The notes: generated by a model from the sequence alone, not told the origin. Positions 1 through 7,782 are shown, counted from the stretch's first letter. The stretch: 12,168 nt of DNA from Candidatus Helarchaeota archaeon (GCA_013375405.1 JABXJU010000126.1:1-12168), one strand, 5' to 3'. Program-made: numbers and translations.

Positions 1-254
1 GTAAACCATCCATGTTTTATTTGCTTTACAATTAACTCTAACTTTTCTCGAATACTTAAAGAATCATAATCGACATTGGAGTTTAATTCTGGGCTGCCCT
101 CAAGTTGAGAATTATCTTCAGAACTGGTGTCGTCATCCTGTAATTTCCCGAGTATTTTACTTATTTCCTCTGGAGAAAAGGATCCATCAAAAGATAACCG
201 TACCTTTCCACCTTTTTCATTCTCTAAAATGAATTCCTTTAGTTTTAGTTTCAT
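1..254 (-). CDS. Partial hypothetical protein, N-terminal part only
   Basis: An open frame of 84 codons runs on the minus strand from an ATG at 254-252 off the left edge, so the 3' part is missing. The visible protein begins MKLKLKEFILENEKGGKVRL. A likely beta hairpin is followed by a short helix (SPEEISKILGKL), an acidic, Ser/Asn-rich linker of about 25 residues, and then a helix reading REKLELIVKQIKHGWFT. By my recollection, the last segment resembles the entry into small archaeal winged-helix domains, but the fold cannot be confirmed because the gene is cut off. An ATG at 261 is out of frame and stops quickly, so 254 is the preferred start. The gene diverges from the CDC48-type ATPase across a 363-base spacer. 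I do not recognise a family. Confidence 0.7.
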   Translation of the reverse strand, partial: MKLKLKEFILENEKGGKVRLSFDGSFSPEEISKILGKLQDDDTSSEDNSQLEGSPELNSNVDYDSLSIREKLELIVKQIKHGWF

Positions 255-617
255 CAAACATCACTTTCTAGGTTCCAGAGGAAATTATACTCAACAATAA
301 TGTATTACTAATTTTTACTTTAAAAATTCTTATATCATCGGAGTGATATGCAGATATCTAGTGGAAACCATATAACAACCATACTCAGTTCTCAAATTGA
401 ACGAATATAATTTCATTTAATTCACCATTCAAAAATATTTTACATATTTTAACTATTTTTTTGGAAGATTTAAATACAATAACTTCTTATTTCCACTCTC
501 GTTAGAAATTTTTAAAAATAAAGAAAAATTTATCTCAATTTTTTATAAATATATATCAAAAGATGATTACACAAAATTGTATATTCCTAAAAGTCGTGAA
601 TTGGAGCAGATATCGTA
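255..617. other. Divergent intergenic region
   Basis: This 363-base AT-rich spacer lies between the minus-strand partial gene and the plus-strand ATPase gene. On the plus strand it holds a convincing TATA-like stretch near 540-556. On the minus strand a weaker one near 316-328 could serve the partial gene. A 20-codon reading frame with a Shine-Dalgarno-like GGAGTGAT lies at 348-410, but nothing else supports it. The 9-mer GCAGATATC occurs at 350-358 and again at 606-614. I see no RNA gene or mobile element. Confidence 0.5.
540..556 (+). promoter_or_regulatory. Probable TATA box of the CDC48-type ATPase gene
   Basis: The stretch TTTTATAAATATATAT is the strongest TATA-like element upstream of the ATPase. 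With the usual archaeal spacing of about 25-30 bases to the transcription start, transcription would begin near 575. That leaves a leader of about 40 bases containing GGAG at 603-606, 11 bases before the ATG. The element is assigned by eye. Confidence 0.5.
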
Positions 618-2807
618 ATGACTACGGTAAAAGAAGTTTCTCTTCGAGTAACTGAAGGTATTCAAGAAGATGTAGGAAAAATTAGAGTTCGAGTTGACCC
701 AGAAATAATGCAAAAAATGGATATTCCAGAAAAGGCCTTTTTGGAAATCCTTGGTAATAAAACTACTGGCGCAATTGCGCTACAAGGTTCAGAAGAGGAT
801 CGCGGACAGGGAATAATTCGTATGGACGGACTCGTACGAGGAAATGCCGGAACTAGTTTAGGTGAAATGGTAAATTGTAAGGTAGTTTCTTTAAAATCGG
901 CTAGAAAATTAATCATCGCTGCAACTCAAAAAGAATATAAAATTAATGACCTCCAATTTATACAAAATACCTTAAAAGAATATCTAATGGATAAACCTGT
1001 AAGAGGGGGAGATTTCATTAAGATATTGAGTGAAGAAACTGCTTCCTTCACACTTGCAGAGATTACTTTTGTTATTGTTAATACCTTTCCCTCAGGTTTA
1101 GTGAAAGTAGATCGATCCACAACAATAGAAGTATTAAAGCGCGTTCCAGAAGATGTTTCATTTAAAGAAGTGCTCGTTTCCTATGAAGATATAGGAGGCC
1201 TTGAGGAAGAAATCCTCCGAGTAAGAGAAATGATTGAATTACCTTTACGCCATCCTGAATTGTTTATGCGACTTGGAATTGAACCACCTAAGGGAGTATT
1301 ACTTCATGGCCCGCCAGGATGTGGAAAAACATTATTGGCAAAAGCAGTAGCAAATGAATCTGAAGCTTTTTTTAATCCTATAAATGGTCCCGAAATTATG
1401 AGTAAATTTTATGGAGAAAGTGAGAAAAAAATTCGAGAAATTTTTAATGTCGCTGAAAAGAACGCTCCAAGTATTATTTTTATCGATGAAATTGATTCTA
1501 TTGCTCCAAAACGAGAACATGTAACAGGAGAAGTAGAGCGCCGTGTTGTTGCTCAACTTTTAGCGCTCATGGATGGTTTAAGGACTCGAGGGCGAGTTGT
1601 GGTCATCGCAGCGACAAATCGTGTCAATGCAATAGATCCTGCTTTGCGACGTCCAGGGCGTTTTGACCGGGAAATTGAAATTAAAGTACCTACTAGGGAA
1701 GGACGCTTTGAAATTCTTCAAATTCATACACGTGGAATGCCCCTCAAAGATGTTAATCTTCACGAATATGCAGTTCGATCTCATGGGTTCGTAGGAGCTG
1801 ATCTCGCAGCGCTTTGTAGAGAAGCTGCTATGTATGCCCTTCGTCGAGTCATTCCTAAAATTGACCTCGAAACAGAAATAATTCCCCCTGAAATTTTATT
1901 TGAGTTAAAAGTAACACGTGATGATTTTGAAGCTGCTATGAAACTTGTTGAACCTTCTGCTTTGCGTGAGGTTCTTCTCGAAATTCCAAATGTGAAATGG
2001 GAGCAAGTTGGAGGATTAGAACAAGTTAAACAGGAATTGAGAGAAGCTGTAGAACTCCCTTTGAAACGACCTGATATCTTTAAAAAATTCAAGATACGTC
2101 CTTTAAGTGGTATTTTACTTTACGGAGTAACTGGAACTGGAAAAACGCTATTAGCAAAAGCAATTGCCACAGAAACTGAAGCCAACTTTATTCCCGTCCG
2201 CGGACCAGAGATCTTCTCAAAATGGGTTGGAGAGTCCGAAAGAGCCATCCGAGATATTTTTCGTAAGGCACGTCAAGCAGCTCCTGCAATTGTTTTTTTT
2301 GATGAAATAGATGCTATTGCGTCTAAACGGGGTGAATTTGCAGGTTCGAAAGTAAATGAAACTATAGTGAATCAATTGTTAAGTGAGATTGATGGTTTAC
2401 AAGAACGAAGTCAAGTAGTACTCATTGCCGCTACTAACCGGCCTGATATTTTAGATTCTGCACTTTTACGACCGGGGCGGTTTGATCGATTGATTTATGT
2501 ACCCCTACCTGATTATAATGCTCGACTTGAAATATTAAAAATTTACACTCAAGATATGCCTATAAAAGATCTTGATCTTAAAGCTTTAGTAACTAAAACA
2601 GAACAATATTCTGGAGCAGATTTAGAAAATTTATGCCGTGTAGCAGTAATGCTACTCCTTAGATCCGATATAAATGCGGGTGAATTAACTATGAATTACT
2701 TCAAACAAGCTCTTGAAATAGTAAAACCGAGTAATCCTCAAGAAAAAATTGAAGAATTTAAAGCGCTTGTGAAATCAAATCTTGGAACAGAATGTCGCGG
2801 TTTCTAG
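618..2807 (+). CDS. CDC48/VCP/VAT-type tandem AAA+ ATPase
   Basis: This 729-residue protein has the length and layout of archaeal Cdc48 (p97/VCP, VAT). Such proteins form cytosolic hexamers that unfold proteins and pass them to proteolysis or remodelling. Residues about 1-185 are the Cdc48 N domain, with the typical [14 protein letters not shown] stretch. D1 starts near residue 189 ([10 protein letters not shown]), with Walker A GPPGCGKT at 231-238, pore loop KFYGES, Walker B DEID at 290-293, sensor ATNR, and arginine-finger region [10 protein letters not shown]2 has Walker A GVTGTGKT at 503-510, pore loop KWVGES, DEID at 562-565, ATNRPD, and LRPGRFDR. The D2 Walker A deviates from the usual GPPGTGKT but keeps the Gly, Lys and Thr of the consensus. 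The C-terminus ends RGF and lacks the hydrophobic-Tyr-X tail used by many partners to dock on proteasomes. The ATG follows GGAG at 603-606. The gene is probably monocistronic, with its own TATA box. Confidence 0.96.
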   Translation: MTTVKEVSLRVTEGIQEDVGKIRVRVDPEIMQKMDIPEKAFLEILGNKTTGAIALQGSEEDRGQGIIRMDGLVRGNAGTSLGEMVNCKVVSLKSARKLIIAATQKEYKINDLQFIQNTLKEYLMDKPVRGGDFIKILSEETASFTLAEITFVIVNTFPSGLVKVDRSTTIEVLKRVPEDVSFKEVLVSYEDIGGLEEEILRVREMIELPLRHPELFMRLGIEPPKGVLLHGPPGCGKTLLAKAVANESEAFFNPINGPEIMSKFYGESEKKIREIFNVAEKNAPSIIFIDEIDSIAPKREHVTGEVERRVVAQLLALMDGLRTRGRVVVIAATNRVNAIDPALRRPGRFDREIEIKVPTREGRFEILQIHTRGMPLKDVNLHEYAVRSHGFVGADLAALCREAAMYALRRVIPKIDLETEIIPPEILFELKVTRDDFEAAMKLVEPSALREVLLEIPNVKWEQVGGLEQVKQELREAVELPLKRPDIFKKFKIRPLSGILLYGVTGTGKTLLAKAIATETEANFIPVRGPEIFSKWVGESERAIRDIFRKARQAAPAIVFFDEIDAIASKRGEFAGSKVNETIVNQLLSEIDGLQERSQVVLIAATNRPDILDSALLRPGRFDRLIYVPLPDYNARLEILKIYTQDMPIKDLDLKALVTKTEQYSGADLENLCRVAVMLLLRSDINAGELTMNYFKQALEIVKPSNPQEKIEEFKALVKSNLGTECRGF

Positions 2808-2831
2808 ACCTATTCATTTAAAATTCAAATT

Positions 2832-2860
2832 AATTTCTTCTCTTTCTAATTTCATTTTTT
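2832..2860 (+). terminator. Pyrimidine-rich terminator tract after the ATPase
   Basis: A run of T-rich sequence ending in ATTTTTT follows the ATPase stop codon by about 25 bases. Archaeal RNA polymerase commonly stops on such T tracts. It reaches the stop codon of the convergent minus-strand gene, so the two transcripts probably overlap slightly. Confidence 0.35.
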
Positions 2861-3449
2861 AAAGAATTGTTTGGAGTATTTCTGCAAAATTTTGTTCATA
2901 CTTCGGAATTAAAGAACTTACTTTTGTATTCAATAAATTTAACCATTCAAATATTTTTAATAAGCCAAAAATTAGAAGATTTTGAAATTCTTTTTCTAAA
3001 ACTGGATAAATTGGCAAAATAAAGGAAGGTAAATTAAACTGACACACAAATTCTTCAGTTGTATCCACATCTATCCATAGTAAATCCTTTATTTCCATTA
3101 GTTCATTTCTCTTATATTCAATTCTTGACAAATTTCCATCATAGATTTCCTGCATTTCTGGATTCATAATATCCAAACTATAAATTATATACAATAGACT
3201 TGATTCAAGAAGCAATTGATTATTATTGAAAAATTTAAAAATAGGTTTAAAAAATCGAGGTATGTTAAGAATTTTTAAGTGCTCTGAATTAAAACTTCCA
3301 TTCCCCAAAAATCTAGAAATTTCCTCGATGAGTAAGTCCCCTATTTTCTTCTTGATTACTTGATTAAATTTATTTTCTACACCCTTTACTATATTACGTT
3401 TTGATTCTAATGACTTCCGCTCCATTTCAGATTTAAATTTCATTTCCAT
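2859..3449 (-). CDS. Hypothetical protein, 196 aa
   Basis: I do not recognise this protein. It starts with a charged stretch of about 35 residues (Lys/Glu-rich, MEMKFKSEMERKSLESKRNI). It continues as a leucine-, isoleucine- and phenylalanine-rich, mainly helical protein, with hydrophobic patches such as LLLESSLLYIIYSL and LLIFGLLKIFEWLNLL. These are interrupted by charged residues, so buried helices of a soluble protein are more likely than membrane spans. There are no metal-binding or nucleotide-binding motifs, and only one cysteine. The ATG at 3449 is preceded by GTGAT, a weak ribosome-binding match, and a TATA-like run lies near 3514-3526. An in-frame ATG two codons downstream is an alternative start. 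The gene stands alone between a convergent ATPase and a divergent regulator-like gene. The long open frame, without competition on the other strand, is the main argument that it is real. Confidence 0.7.
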   Translation of the reverse strand: MEMKFKSEMERKSLESKRNIVKGVENKFNQVIKKKIGDLLIEEISRFLGNGSFNSEHLKILNIPRFFKPIFKFFNNNQLLLESSLLYIIYSLDIMNPEMQEIYDGNLSRIEYKRNELMEIKDLLWIDVDTTEEFVCQFNLPSFILPIYPVLEKEFQNLLIFGLLKIFEWLNLLNTKVSSLIPKYEQNFAEILQTIL

Positions 3450-3672
3450 GTAATCACGGACTTATCTAGATAGAGAACTACTAAATTCTGGGCACTAATT
3501 CTGTTTACCTAAAAATAAATATAAACTCCACATCGGTAAGGACATCAACTTGTTTTGAAAATGTATCCCTAAGTTAAAAGTATTTAAATTAATAACTCAT
3601 TAAAAGCTAGAATTCCCTTCATTTCTATTTGTTCAAATAATAAAATGAATTTACTCAATTCTTATTGAACAA

Positions 3673-3690
3673 TTTTTTTATACATATTTG
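3673..3690 (+). promoter_or_regulatory. Probable TATA box of the RHH-like gene
   Basis: TTTTTTTATACATATTTG is a TATA-like element centred near 3682. The usual spacing puts the transcription start around 3708-3712. This argues against a TTG at 3710 as the first codon and favours the ATG at 3734 or, better, the TTG at 3749. Confidence 0.45.
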
Positions 3691-3735
3691 ATCATGGTGT
3701 TCATAAAATTTGTACAATAGTATACATAAACAAAT

Positions 3736-3739
3736 GGAG
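3736..3739 (+). promoter_or_regulatory. Ribosome-binding site that decides a TTG start
   Basis: GGAG lies nine bases before the TTG at 3749. The other in-frame candidates (TTG at 3710, ATG at 3734) have no such site. The G of the ATG at 3734 is itself the first base of this GGAG. Confidence 0.5.
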
Positions 3740-3748
3740 TGTTTCCTC

Positions 3749-5281
3749 TTGCCAAAGAAAGAACATGTCCACATTGTCACCGATTTAAAACATAAGGAAA
3801 TTCTAGGGAAACTGGGCGATAAATATGGATCAATGACCAAAGCTTTCGAATATGCAATAGAATCTTTAGAAAAATTTGAAACAGTAGGTTCATGTGACAA
3901 TTGTGAAATTAAGTTTGAAGCTGAACAAATTGATAAATACCAAAAATTATTAAATGTTGTTACATTTACGGCTGATAACATCCAAGAATTAGTCAAGTAC
4001 CTTCGAGGGGAACTGACTGCCCGAGAATTGTTAATTCGATCCAGGAAGAAAACGTATGAATTTGGAAAAAAATATCTCAGTTTTCTCAGACCTATTCCTG
4101 AAAATAACTACGAAAATTTATTAGGAATGGCAGAAGAATGGAAAAAACGAACTCGATTTTTTAAGGAAATCCAAGTAGATCGATTCACAAAAAAGATAAT
4201 TGCCCGTGTTAATGTTCTTGAAGACCTCCCCCTTTTTGTACTGACTGGATTCATGGGATATTTAGAATCCTTCGGTTTCACTTTTGATATTGAGCTTTTC
4301 CAACACGATATCATTCTTAAATGGCTTACTCCAGAAATGTATTCTCAAGAGAAAGATAAAATCGAGGAAAGAATTCTCTCTTATATTCAAGATACTGAAC
4401 AACTTATGAAACCCTATTTAATGCAGAAGGGATTTTTACTTGTTAGTTCTCAATTTCTAGATTGGCTTGGAGAAAATCTATTTGACCATTATATGCTTCC
4501 AATAACTGTTGCCTATCATTTTGCCAATGTGACAGCGGGTGAATGGAAACAACCACAAACTGCAAAAGAAATTGCGACATTTTGTGCGGATACATTAAGG
4601 AATATAAATTTTGCAGAAGAAATTACTATTGACTCTAACAATAATAAAAATACATTTATGCTCAATATTTTATGCAGAACACCGAGTCTAACAAAATTTG
4701 TTTTACAAGGGCTTATCGTGATACTAGGAAAATGGGGATGGAAATTAGAAAACCATCAGACAGATTCTAGGCGTTTAAGTGTAAATTTTTATTATGTGGG
4801 TGAAGACGATCCGACTATTTTAGATCCCTTATATATTCAGAATTTTATTGCTTATTTAAATCAACGTTTTCAAAAATTACGAATTGTTCCCGTTGATGAA
4901 TATAATGATTTGACGAATTCGCTATATGAACTTGATCCGGACAAATTTTGTGAGGTTTTTAATAAACAGGGTATTAAAGTTGCACATGCCATGAAACATC
5001 TTGCTAAAAATGATTTGAATACGATGGAACAAATTGGGAATCAAATTATTCCACAATTACTTGATCTAAAAGAGATTAGTCTTATTCAAGAAAATAATAA
5101 AGTCATTTTAATTTTTAAGAAGACTGATATAGTTAAAATGGAAATAGCTCGTTCTCTATTCGTCACTATCATGAAAGAGTATGGGTATCATGATATTACA
5201 TCGAAAATCAGTGAAAATATGATGACCGTAGGATTTACTAGGCCTCATCAAATCGAAATTACGTCCGAATCTATTGAATAG
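3749..5281 (+). CDS. RHH-like N-terminus fused to three similar beta-alpha-beta modules
   Basis: From the TTG start the protein has 510 residues and begins MPKKEHVHIVTDLKHKEIL. Its first 45 residues look like a ribbon-helix-helix DNA-binding unit: a strand (HVHIVTD), a helix, a turn with GSMT, and a second helix (KAFEYAIESLEKF). A CDNC pair follows. The rest shows three segments of similar pattern, about residues 147-193, 300-350 and 449-498. Each has a strand, a long hydrophobic helix ending in aromatic-Gly-aromatic (SFGFTF, KWGWKL, EYGYHD), and then a strand pair. Helical linkers separate them. I cannot name the family. A sensor-type transcription regulator is a plausible inference from RHH plus repeated modules, but no ligand site is visible. 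The start rests on GGAG at 3736-3739; an ATG at 3734 and a TTG at 3710 are alternatives. A radical SAM gene follows after 26 bases, suggesting co-transcription. Confidence 0.85.
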   Translation: MPKKEHVHIVTDLKHKEILGKLGDKYGSMTKAFEYAIESLEKFETVGSCDNCEIKFEAEQIDKYQKLLNVVTFTADNIQELVKYLRGELTARELLIRSRKKTYEFGKKYLSFLRPIPENNYENLLGMAEEWKKRTRFFKEIQVDRFTKKIIARVNVLEDLPLFVLTGFMGYLESFGFTFDIELFQHDIILKWLTPEMYSQEKDKIEERILSYIQDTEQLMKPYLMQKGFLLVSSQFLDWLGENLFDHYMLPITVAYHFANVTAGEWKQPQTAKEIATFCADTLRNINFAEEITIDSNNNKNTFMLNILCRTPSLTKFVLQGLIVILGKWGWKLENHQTDSRRLSVNFYYVGEDDPTILDPLYIQNFIAYLNQRFQKLRIVPVDEYNDLTNSLYELDPDKFCEVFNKQGIKVAHAMKHLAKNDLNTMEQIGNQIIPQLLDLKEISLIQENNKVILIFKKTDIVKMEIARSLFVTIMKEYGYHDITSKISENMMTVGFTRPHQIEITSESIE

Positions 5282-5307
5282 ACTCTTTGGATGATTCTTG
5301 TGATTCA

Positions 5308-6021
5308 ATGTATGATCCAATAGAACTTTCTTCAAGGATCGAATCCCACATTCTTAAAAATAGAACTTTGAAAAAATACTATCGCTTTCGAGGGGCTAAG
5401 TATTACGGGGGCATTAGCACCGCAGATGTAGTTGGATGTAATATGCACTGTCATTTTTGTTGGGTCAATCCAAAGATCCGTTATCGCTTTCAAAATATTG
5501 GAAAGTTTTATTCACCCTTACAAGTTGGACAACAATTAGTTCAAATAGCTCAGAAAGCGAATTTTAATCAATTACGAGTATCTGGAGGAGAGCCGACCAT
5601 TGGAGAAGATCATTTGGTGGCTTTATTAAAATTTCTAGATGATTTTCCATGTACTTTCATTTTGGAAACGAATGGTATGCTCTTATCGCAAGAAAATTAT
5701 GTGAAAAAACTTAAAGAATTCACAAATCTTTATATTCGTGTTGCTTTAAAAGCAGGCACTCCTGAAATATTTTCAAAAGTCACAGGGGCAATTCCTGCAG
5801 CCTATTATTATCCATTAGAGGCCCTTAAATTATTGATTAAACATAAAATCTCATGTCACGCCTCAATTATTACCGATTTTTGTTCAGAACCAGATTATAA
5901 TTTTTTGATTCATCAACTTCAAAAAATTAGCCCTAATTTAGTCAATGAGCTAGAATACGAATCGCTTATCCTATATCCGCATGTCAAAAAAGGATTAAGG
6001 AAAATTGGAATTAAATTTTAG
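5308..6021 (+). CDS. Radical SAM domain protein
   Basis: This 237-residue protein has the radical SAM iron-sulfur signature C44-x3-C48-x2-C51 (CNMHCHFCW). The SAM-contacting GGEP is at 93-96, within RVSGGEPTIG, and a strand reads ILETNG. It should bind a [4Fe-4S] cluster and cleave SAM to a 5'-deoxyadenosyl radical; its substrate is unknown. The N-terminus (MYDPIELSSRIE, then YYRFRGAKYYGGISTADVVGC) matches, by my recollection, a small archaeal radical SAM group that starts MYDP. I therefore prefer the ATG at 5308 to the TTG at 5287, which lacks a ribosome-binding site. There is no second cysteine cluster, so it is not an obvious SPASM-type peptide-modifying enzyme. It lies 26 bases behind the RHH-like gene and probably shares its transcript. 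Its stop codon is only five bases from the stop of the convergent FAD gene. Confidence 0.92.
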   Translation: MYDPIELSSRIESHILKNRTLKKYYRFRGAKYYGGISTADVVGCNMHCHFCWVNPKIRYRFQNIGKFYSPLQVGQQLVQIAQKANFNQLRVSGGEPTIGEDHLVALLKFLDDFPCTFILETNGMLLSQENYVKKLKEFTNLYIRVALKAGTPEIFSKVTGAIPAAYYYPLEALKLLIKHKISCHASIITDFCSEPDYNFLIHQLQKISPNLVNELEYESLILYPHVKKGLRKIGIKF

Positions 6022-6026
6022 TTAAA

Positions 6027-7412
6027 TTATTCTTTAGTAAGAATTTCTGCTAATTCCATTGCACTATTTGCCGCTAATTCTGCTCCAATTCCCCAACCAC
6101 CAGCTTCACAACCAACAATATACAAATTTTTGAGTGGACATATTTGAGATGGACGCCGATCCTTAACTTGGTCCACTGTTTGTCCAACTCCGATAATATT
6201 GCCATCCTCACCTGCGTATTTCTCAACTAATTCAGGAGTATCAATGTTATACCACATTACATGGCCGTCTGCTTCTGGAATCACTCTTAACAAAGATTCT
6301 AAACATCTTTCACCCCACTTTTTCCAATCATAATTACGCCAATCCGAGGAAATCGCTGTCCCAGAGAAAATTAATTGTTTTCCCTCTGGCGCTAAATTTG
6401 GGTCGTAATTTGAGGGAATTGTAATCATTCCCCCAATTTCGTCAGGAATTTCCCCCTTGTAAATTTGTTCAACATACGAATCTAAATCCGAATAATCAAT
6501 ATGAATATGCATTATTAGCTTCTGATCTGTTACTTTCTTATCAAGTGCAACTTTGATGGCCAAACAATGTTGTGCATATGTTAGATTTTTCACACGTTCA
6601 ACATACTCTTTTGGAAAAAATTTCGCTCCAATGAGATTTTCAACTGTATTCTTGATATCTGCATTGCTTATTATGATATCTGCAAAATAAGTAGTTCCAT
6701 CTTGTAATTCGATTCCTGTAGCTCTTTCATCCTCAACAATAATACGTTTTACTTCAGCATTCAATTGTACTGTTCCTTGATACCTTTCAATTCCTTCAAC
6801 ATAAGCATTAGGAATTGCAATACAACCTCCAATGGGGTATGCGCTCGCTCGTTTAGAAACAACTCCTCTGAAAGACCGAATGAACTCTCCGGTTGAGGCG
6901 GTATTGGGAGGAACGCAAAAATATTGCCCACAAATCATGCCAATAAACGCCTGAAACGTAGGATCAGTTGAATATTGGTTCAAAAAGGTTTCTAGATCCG
7001 TATAATATAATTCATTAATTCGTTTTTTACGCATTGACATACAATCCGCAAAAAATTTCATAACATTTTCACTTTCTCCAGGGGGCAACAGTCGCGCCAT
7101 CGTCATTCGCGAATAGACTGATGTTTCTCCTTTATAACATAATAGCGGACGAGGCTCACGGGATAAAACCCACTGCATTGCTTTTGGGATCCCAATTAAT
7201 TCAGTAACTTTTTGAAGCGGTCCTTTCGCGCCTTCGCCAAATAAATGGACGCCTACATCTATTGTAAAACCTTCTTTCTGATAGCTTGTGCAGCGTCCTC
7301 CAATAATACTGTTCTTGTCGAAAAGTTGTACTTTCAATCCCTTATGAGCTAGTAGAGCTCCAACTGCAGTTCCACCAATTCCGCCCCCAACAACAATTAC
7401 AGATTTCTTCAT
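6027..7412 (-). CDS. FAD-dependent oxidoreductase, phytoene-desaturase (CrtI)-like
   Basis: This is a 461-residue flavoprotein of the CrtI/phytoene dehydrogenase-like superfamily. The N-terminus carries the FAD dinucleotide-binding fold: VIVVGGGIGG with G9-x-G11-x2-G14, and an acidic residue (D32) at the end of the second strand. IGGRCTSY (GGR at 38-40) and GFTIDVGVHLF follow. The C-terminus has the second FAD motif (NLYIVGCEAGGWGIGAELAA). No signal peptide is visible. Family members desaturate, isomerise or reduce isoprenoid chains, and others act on unrelated substrates, so the substrate is open. A two-cluster ferredoxin gene just upstream on the same strand suggests ferredoxin as electron carrier. 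A role in lipid or quinone isoprenoid reduction is possible but only inferred. The ATG at 7412 has no adjacent ribosome-binding site. A six-codon reading frame with AGAGG ends in an ATGA overlap with this start, which may couple translation. Confidence 0.93.
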   Translation of the reverse strand: MKKSVIVVGGGIGGTAVGALLAHKGLKVQLFDKNSIIGGRCTSYQKEGFTIDVGVHLFGEGAKGPLQKVTELIGIPKAMQWVLSREPRPLLCYKGETSVYSRMTMARLLPPGESENVMKFFADCMSMRKKRINELYYTDLETFLNQYSTDPTFQAFIGMICGQYFCVPPNTASTGEFIRSFRGVVSKRASAYPIGGCIAIPNAYVEGIERYQGTVQLNAEVKRIIVEDERATGIELQDGTTYFADIIISNADIKNTVENLIGAKFFPKEYVERVKNLTYAQHCLAIKVALDKKVTDQKLIMHIHIDYSDLDSYVEQIYKGEIPDEIGGMITIPSNYDPNLAPEGKQLIFSGTAISSDWRNYDWKKWGERCLESLLRVIPEADGHVMWYNIDTPELVEKYAGEDGNIIGVGQTVDQVKDRRPSQICPLKNLYIVGCEAGGWGIGAELAANSAMELAEILTKE

Positions 7413-7429
7413 TTCAATCGGCCAACCAT
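7409..7429 (-). promoter_or_regulatory. Possible leader mini-ORF coupled to the FAD gene
   Basis: On the minus strand AGAGG (7438-7434) precedes an ATG at 7429 that encodes MVGRLK and then TGA. The TGA overlaps the ATG of the FAD gene as ATGA. The larger gene has no ribosome-binding site of its own at proper spacing, so re-initiation after this mini-ORF is a reasonable idea. It could also be chance. Confidence 0.3.
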
Positions 7430-7456
7430 GATTCCTCTAATTTGATCATAACTCTC

Positions 7457-7490
7457 GTTAAATAGATTTGTTTTAATCCTTTAAAACTAA
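7457..7490 (-). promoter_or_regulatory. Possible TATA region of the FAD gene
   Basis: On the minus strand two TATA-like stretches (TTTTAAAGG near 7480-7490 and CTATTTAAC near 7457-7465) lie between the T tract after the ferredoxin and the FAD gene. They would allow transcription of the FAD gene independent of the ferredoxin promoter. I cannot choose between them by eye. Confidence 0.3.
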
Positions 7491-7505
7491 GTACGAAAAA
7501 GAGTG

Positions 7506-7537
7506 AAAAAAAATAAAAAAAATGTTTTGTTTTTTTT
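7506..7537 (-). terminator. T-tract terminator after the ferredoxin gene
   Basis: Read on the minus strand, three bases after the ferredoxin stop codon, there are eight A, a seven-base loop, eight T, one A and eight more T. This can form a weak A/T hairpin and gives two T tracts, the usual archaeal termination signal. It implies that much transcription from the ferredoxin promoter ends before the FAD gene. Confidence 0.55.
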
Positions 7538-7539
7538 AA

Positions 7540-7716
7540 TTATTCCATTTTTATCGCTTCAGCCGGACAATTTTCTTCGCAAGCACCACATTCAACGCAA
7601 TCATCTGCATTCACAATTTTTACTTTATCATCCTGCACTTCGAGAACTTCTGAGGGACAATTTTCTACACAGGTACCGCATCCGGTGCACGCATCTACAT
7701 CAATTATAGGTGGCAT
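7540..7716 (-). CDS. Small ferredoxin with two [4Fe-4S] clusters
   Basis: This 58-residue protein is a classical two-cluster bacterial-type ferredoxin, a soluble low-potential electron carrier. The first cysteine set is C10-x2-C13-x2-C16 with C20-Pro, and the second is C40-x2-C43-x2-C46 with C50-Pro. Each set supplies three ligands to one cluster and the last to the other, so all eight ligands are present. The protein is acidic and starts MPPIIDVDAC. The ATG at 7716 is preceded by GAGGT at 7730-7726, nine bases away. An ATG at 7723 is out of frame. A TATA-like stretch lies near 7783-7798. Downstream on the same strand, beyond a T-tract terminator, is the FAD oxidoreductase, its most likely visible partner. 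The partner assignment rests only on position. Confidence 0.93.
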   Translation of the reverse strand: MPPIIDVDACTGCGTCVENCPSEVLEVQDDKVKIVNADDCVECGACEENCPAEAIKME

Positions 7717-7782
7717 CTTTCATCTACCTCAATTAAGATATTTTTGGAACAAATCGTTTTTTTGCTTATTTCTTTTTTGTTA

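Noticed and set aside
350..614. Repeated 9-mer GCAGATATC (350-358 and 606-614)
   Set aside because: A single pair of 9-mers in AT-rich DNA is compatible with chance, and no third copy or symmetry was seen.
3463..3472. Perfect palindrome TATCTAGATA upstream of the 2859-3449 gene
   Set aside because: Roughly a dozen 10-base palindromes are expected by chance in a window this size, and it is not placed over a clear promoter element.
7503..7709. Plus-strand frame of 68 codons
   Set aside because: It is the antisense of the ferredoxin gene, whose eight cysteines in the classical pattern leave no doubt about the coding strand.
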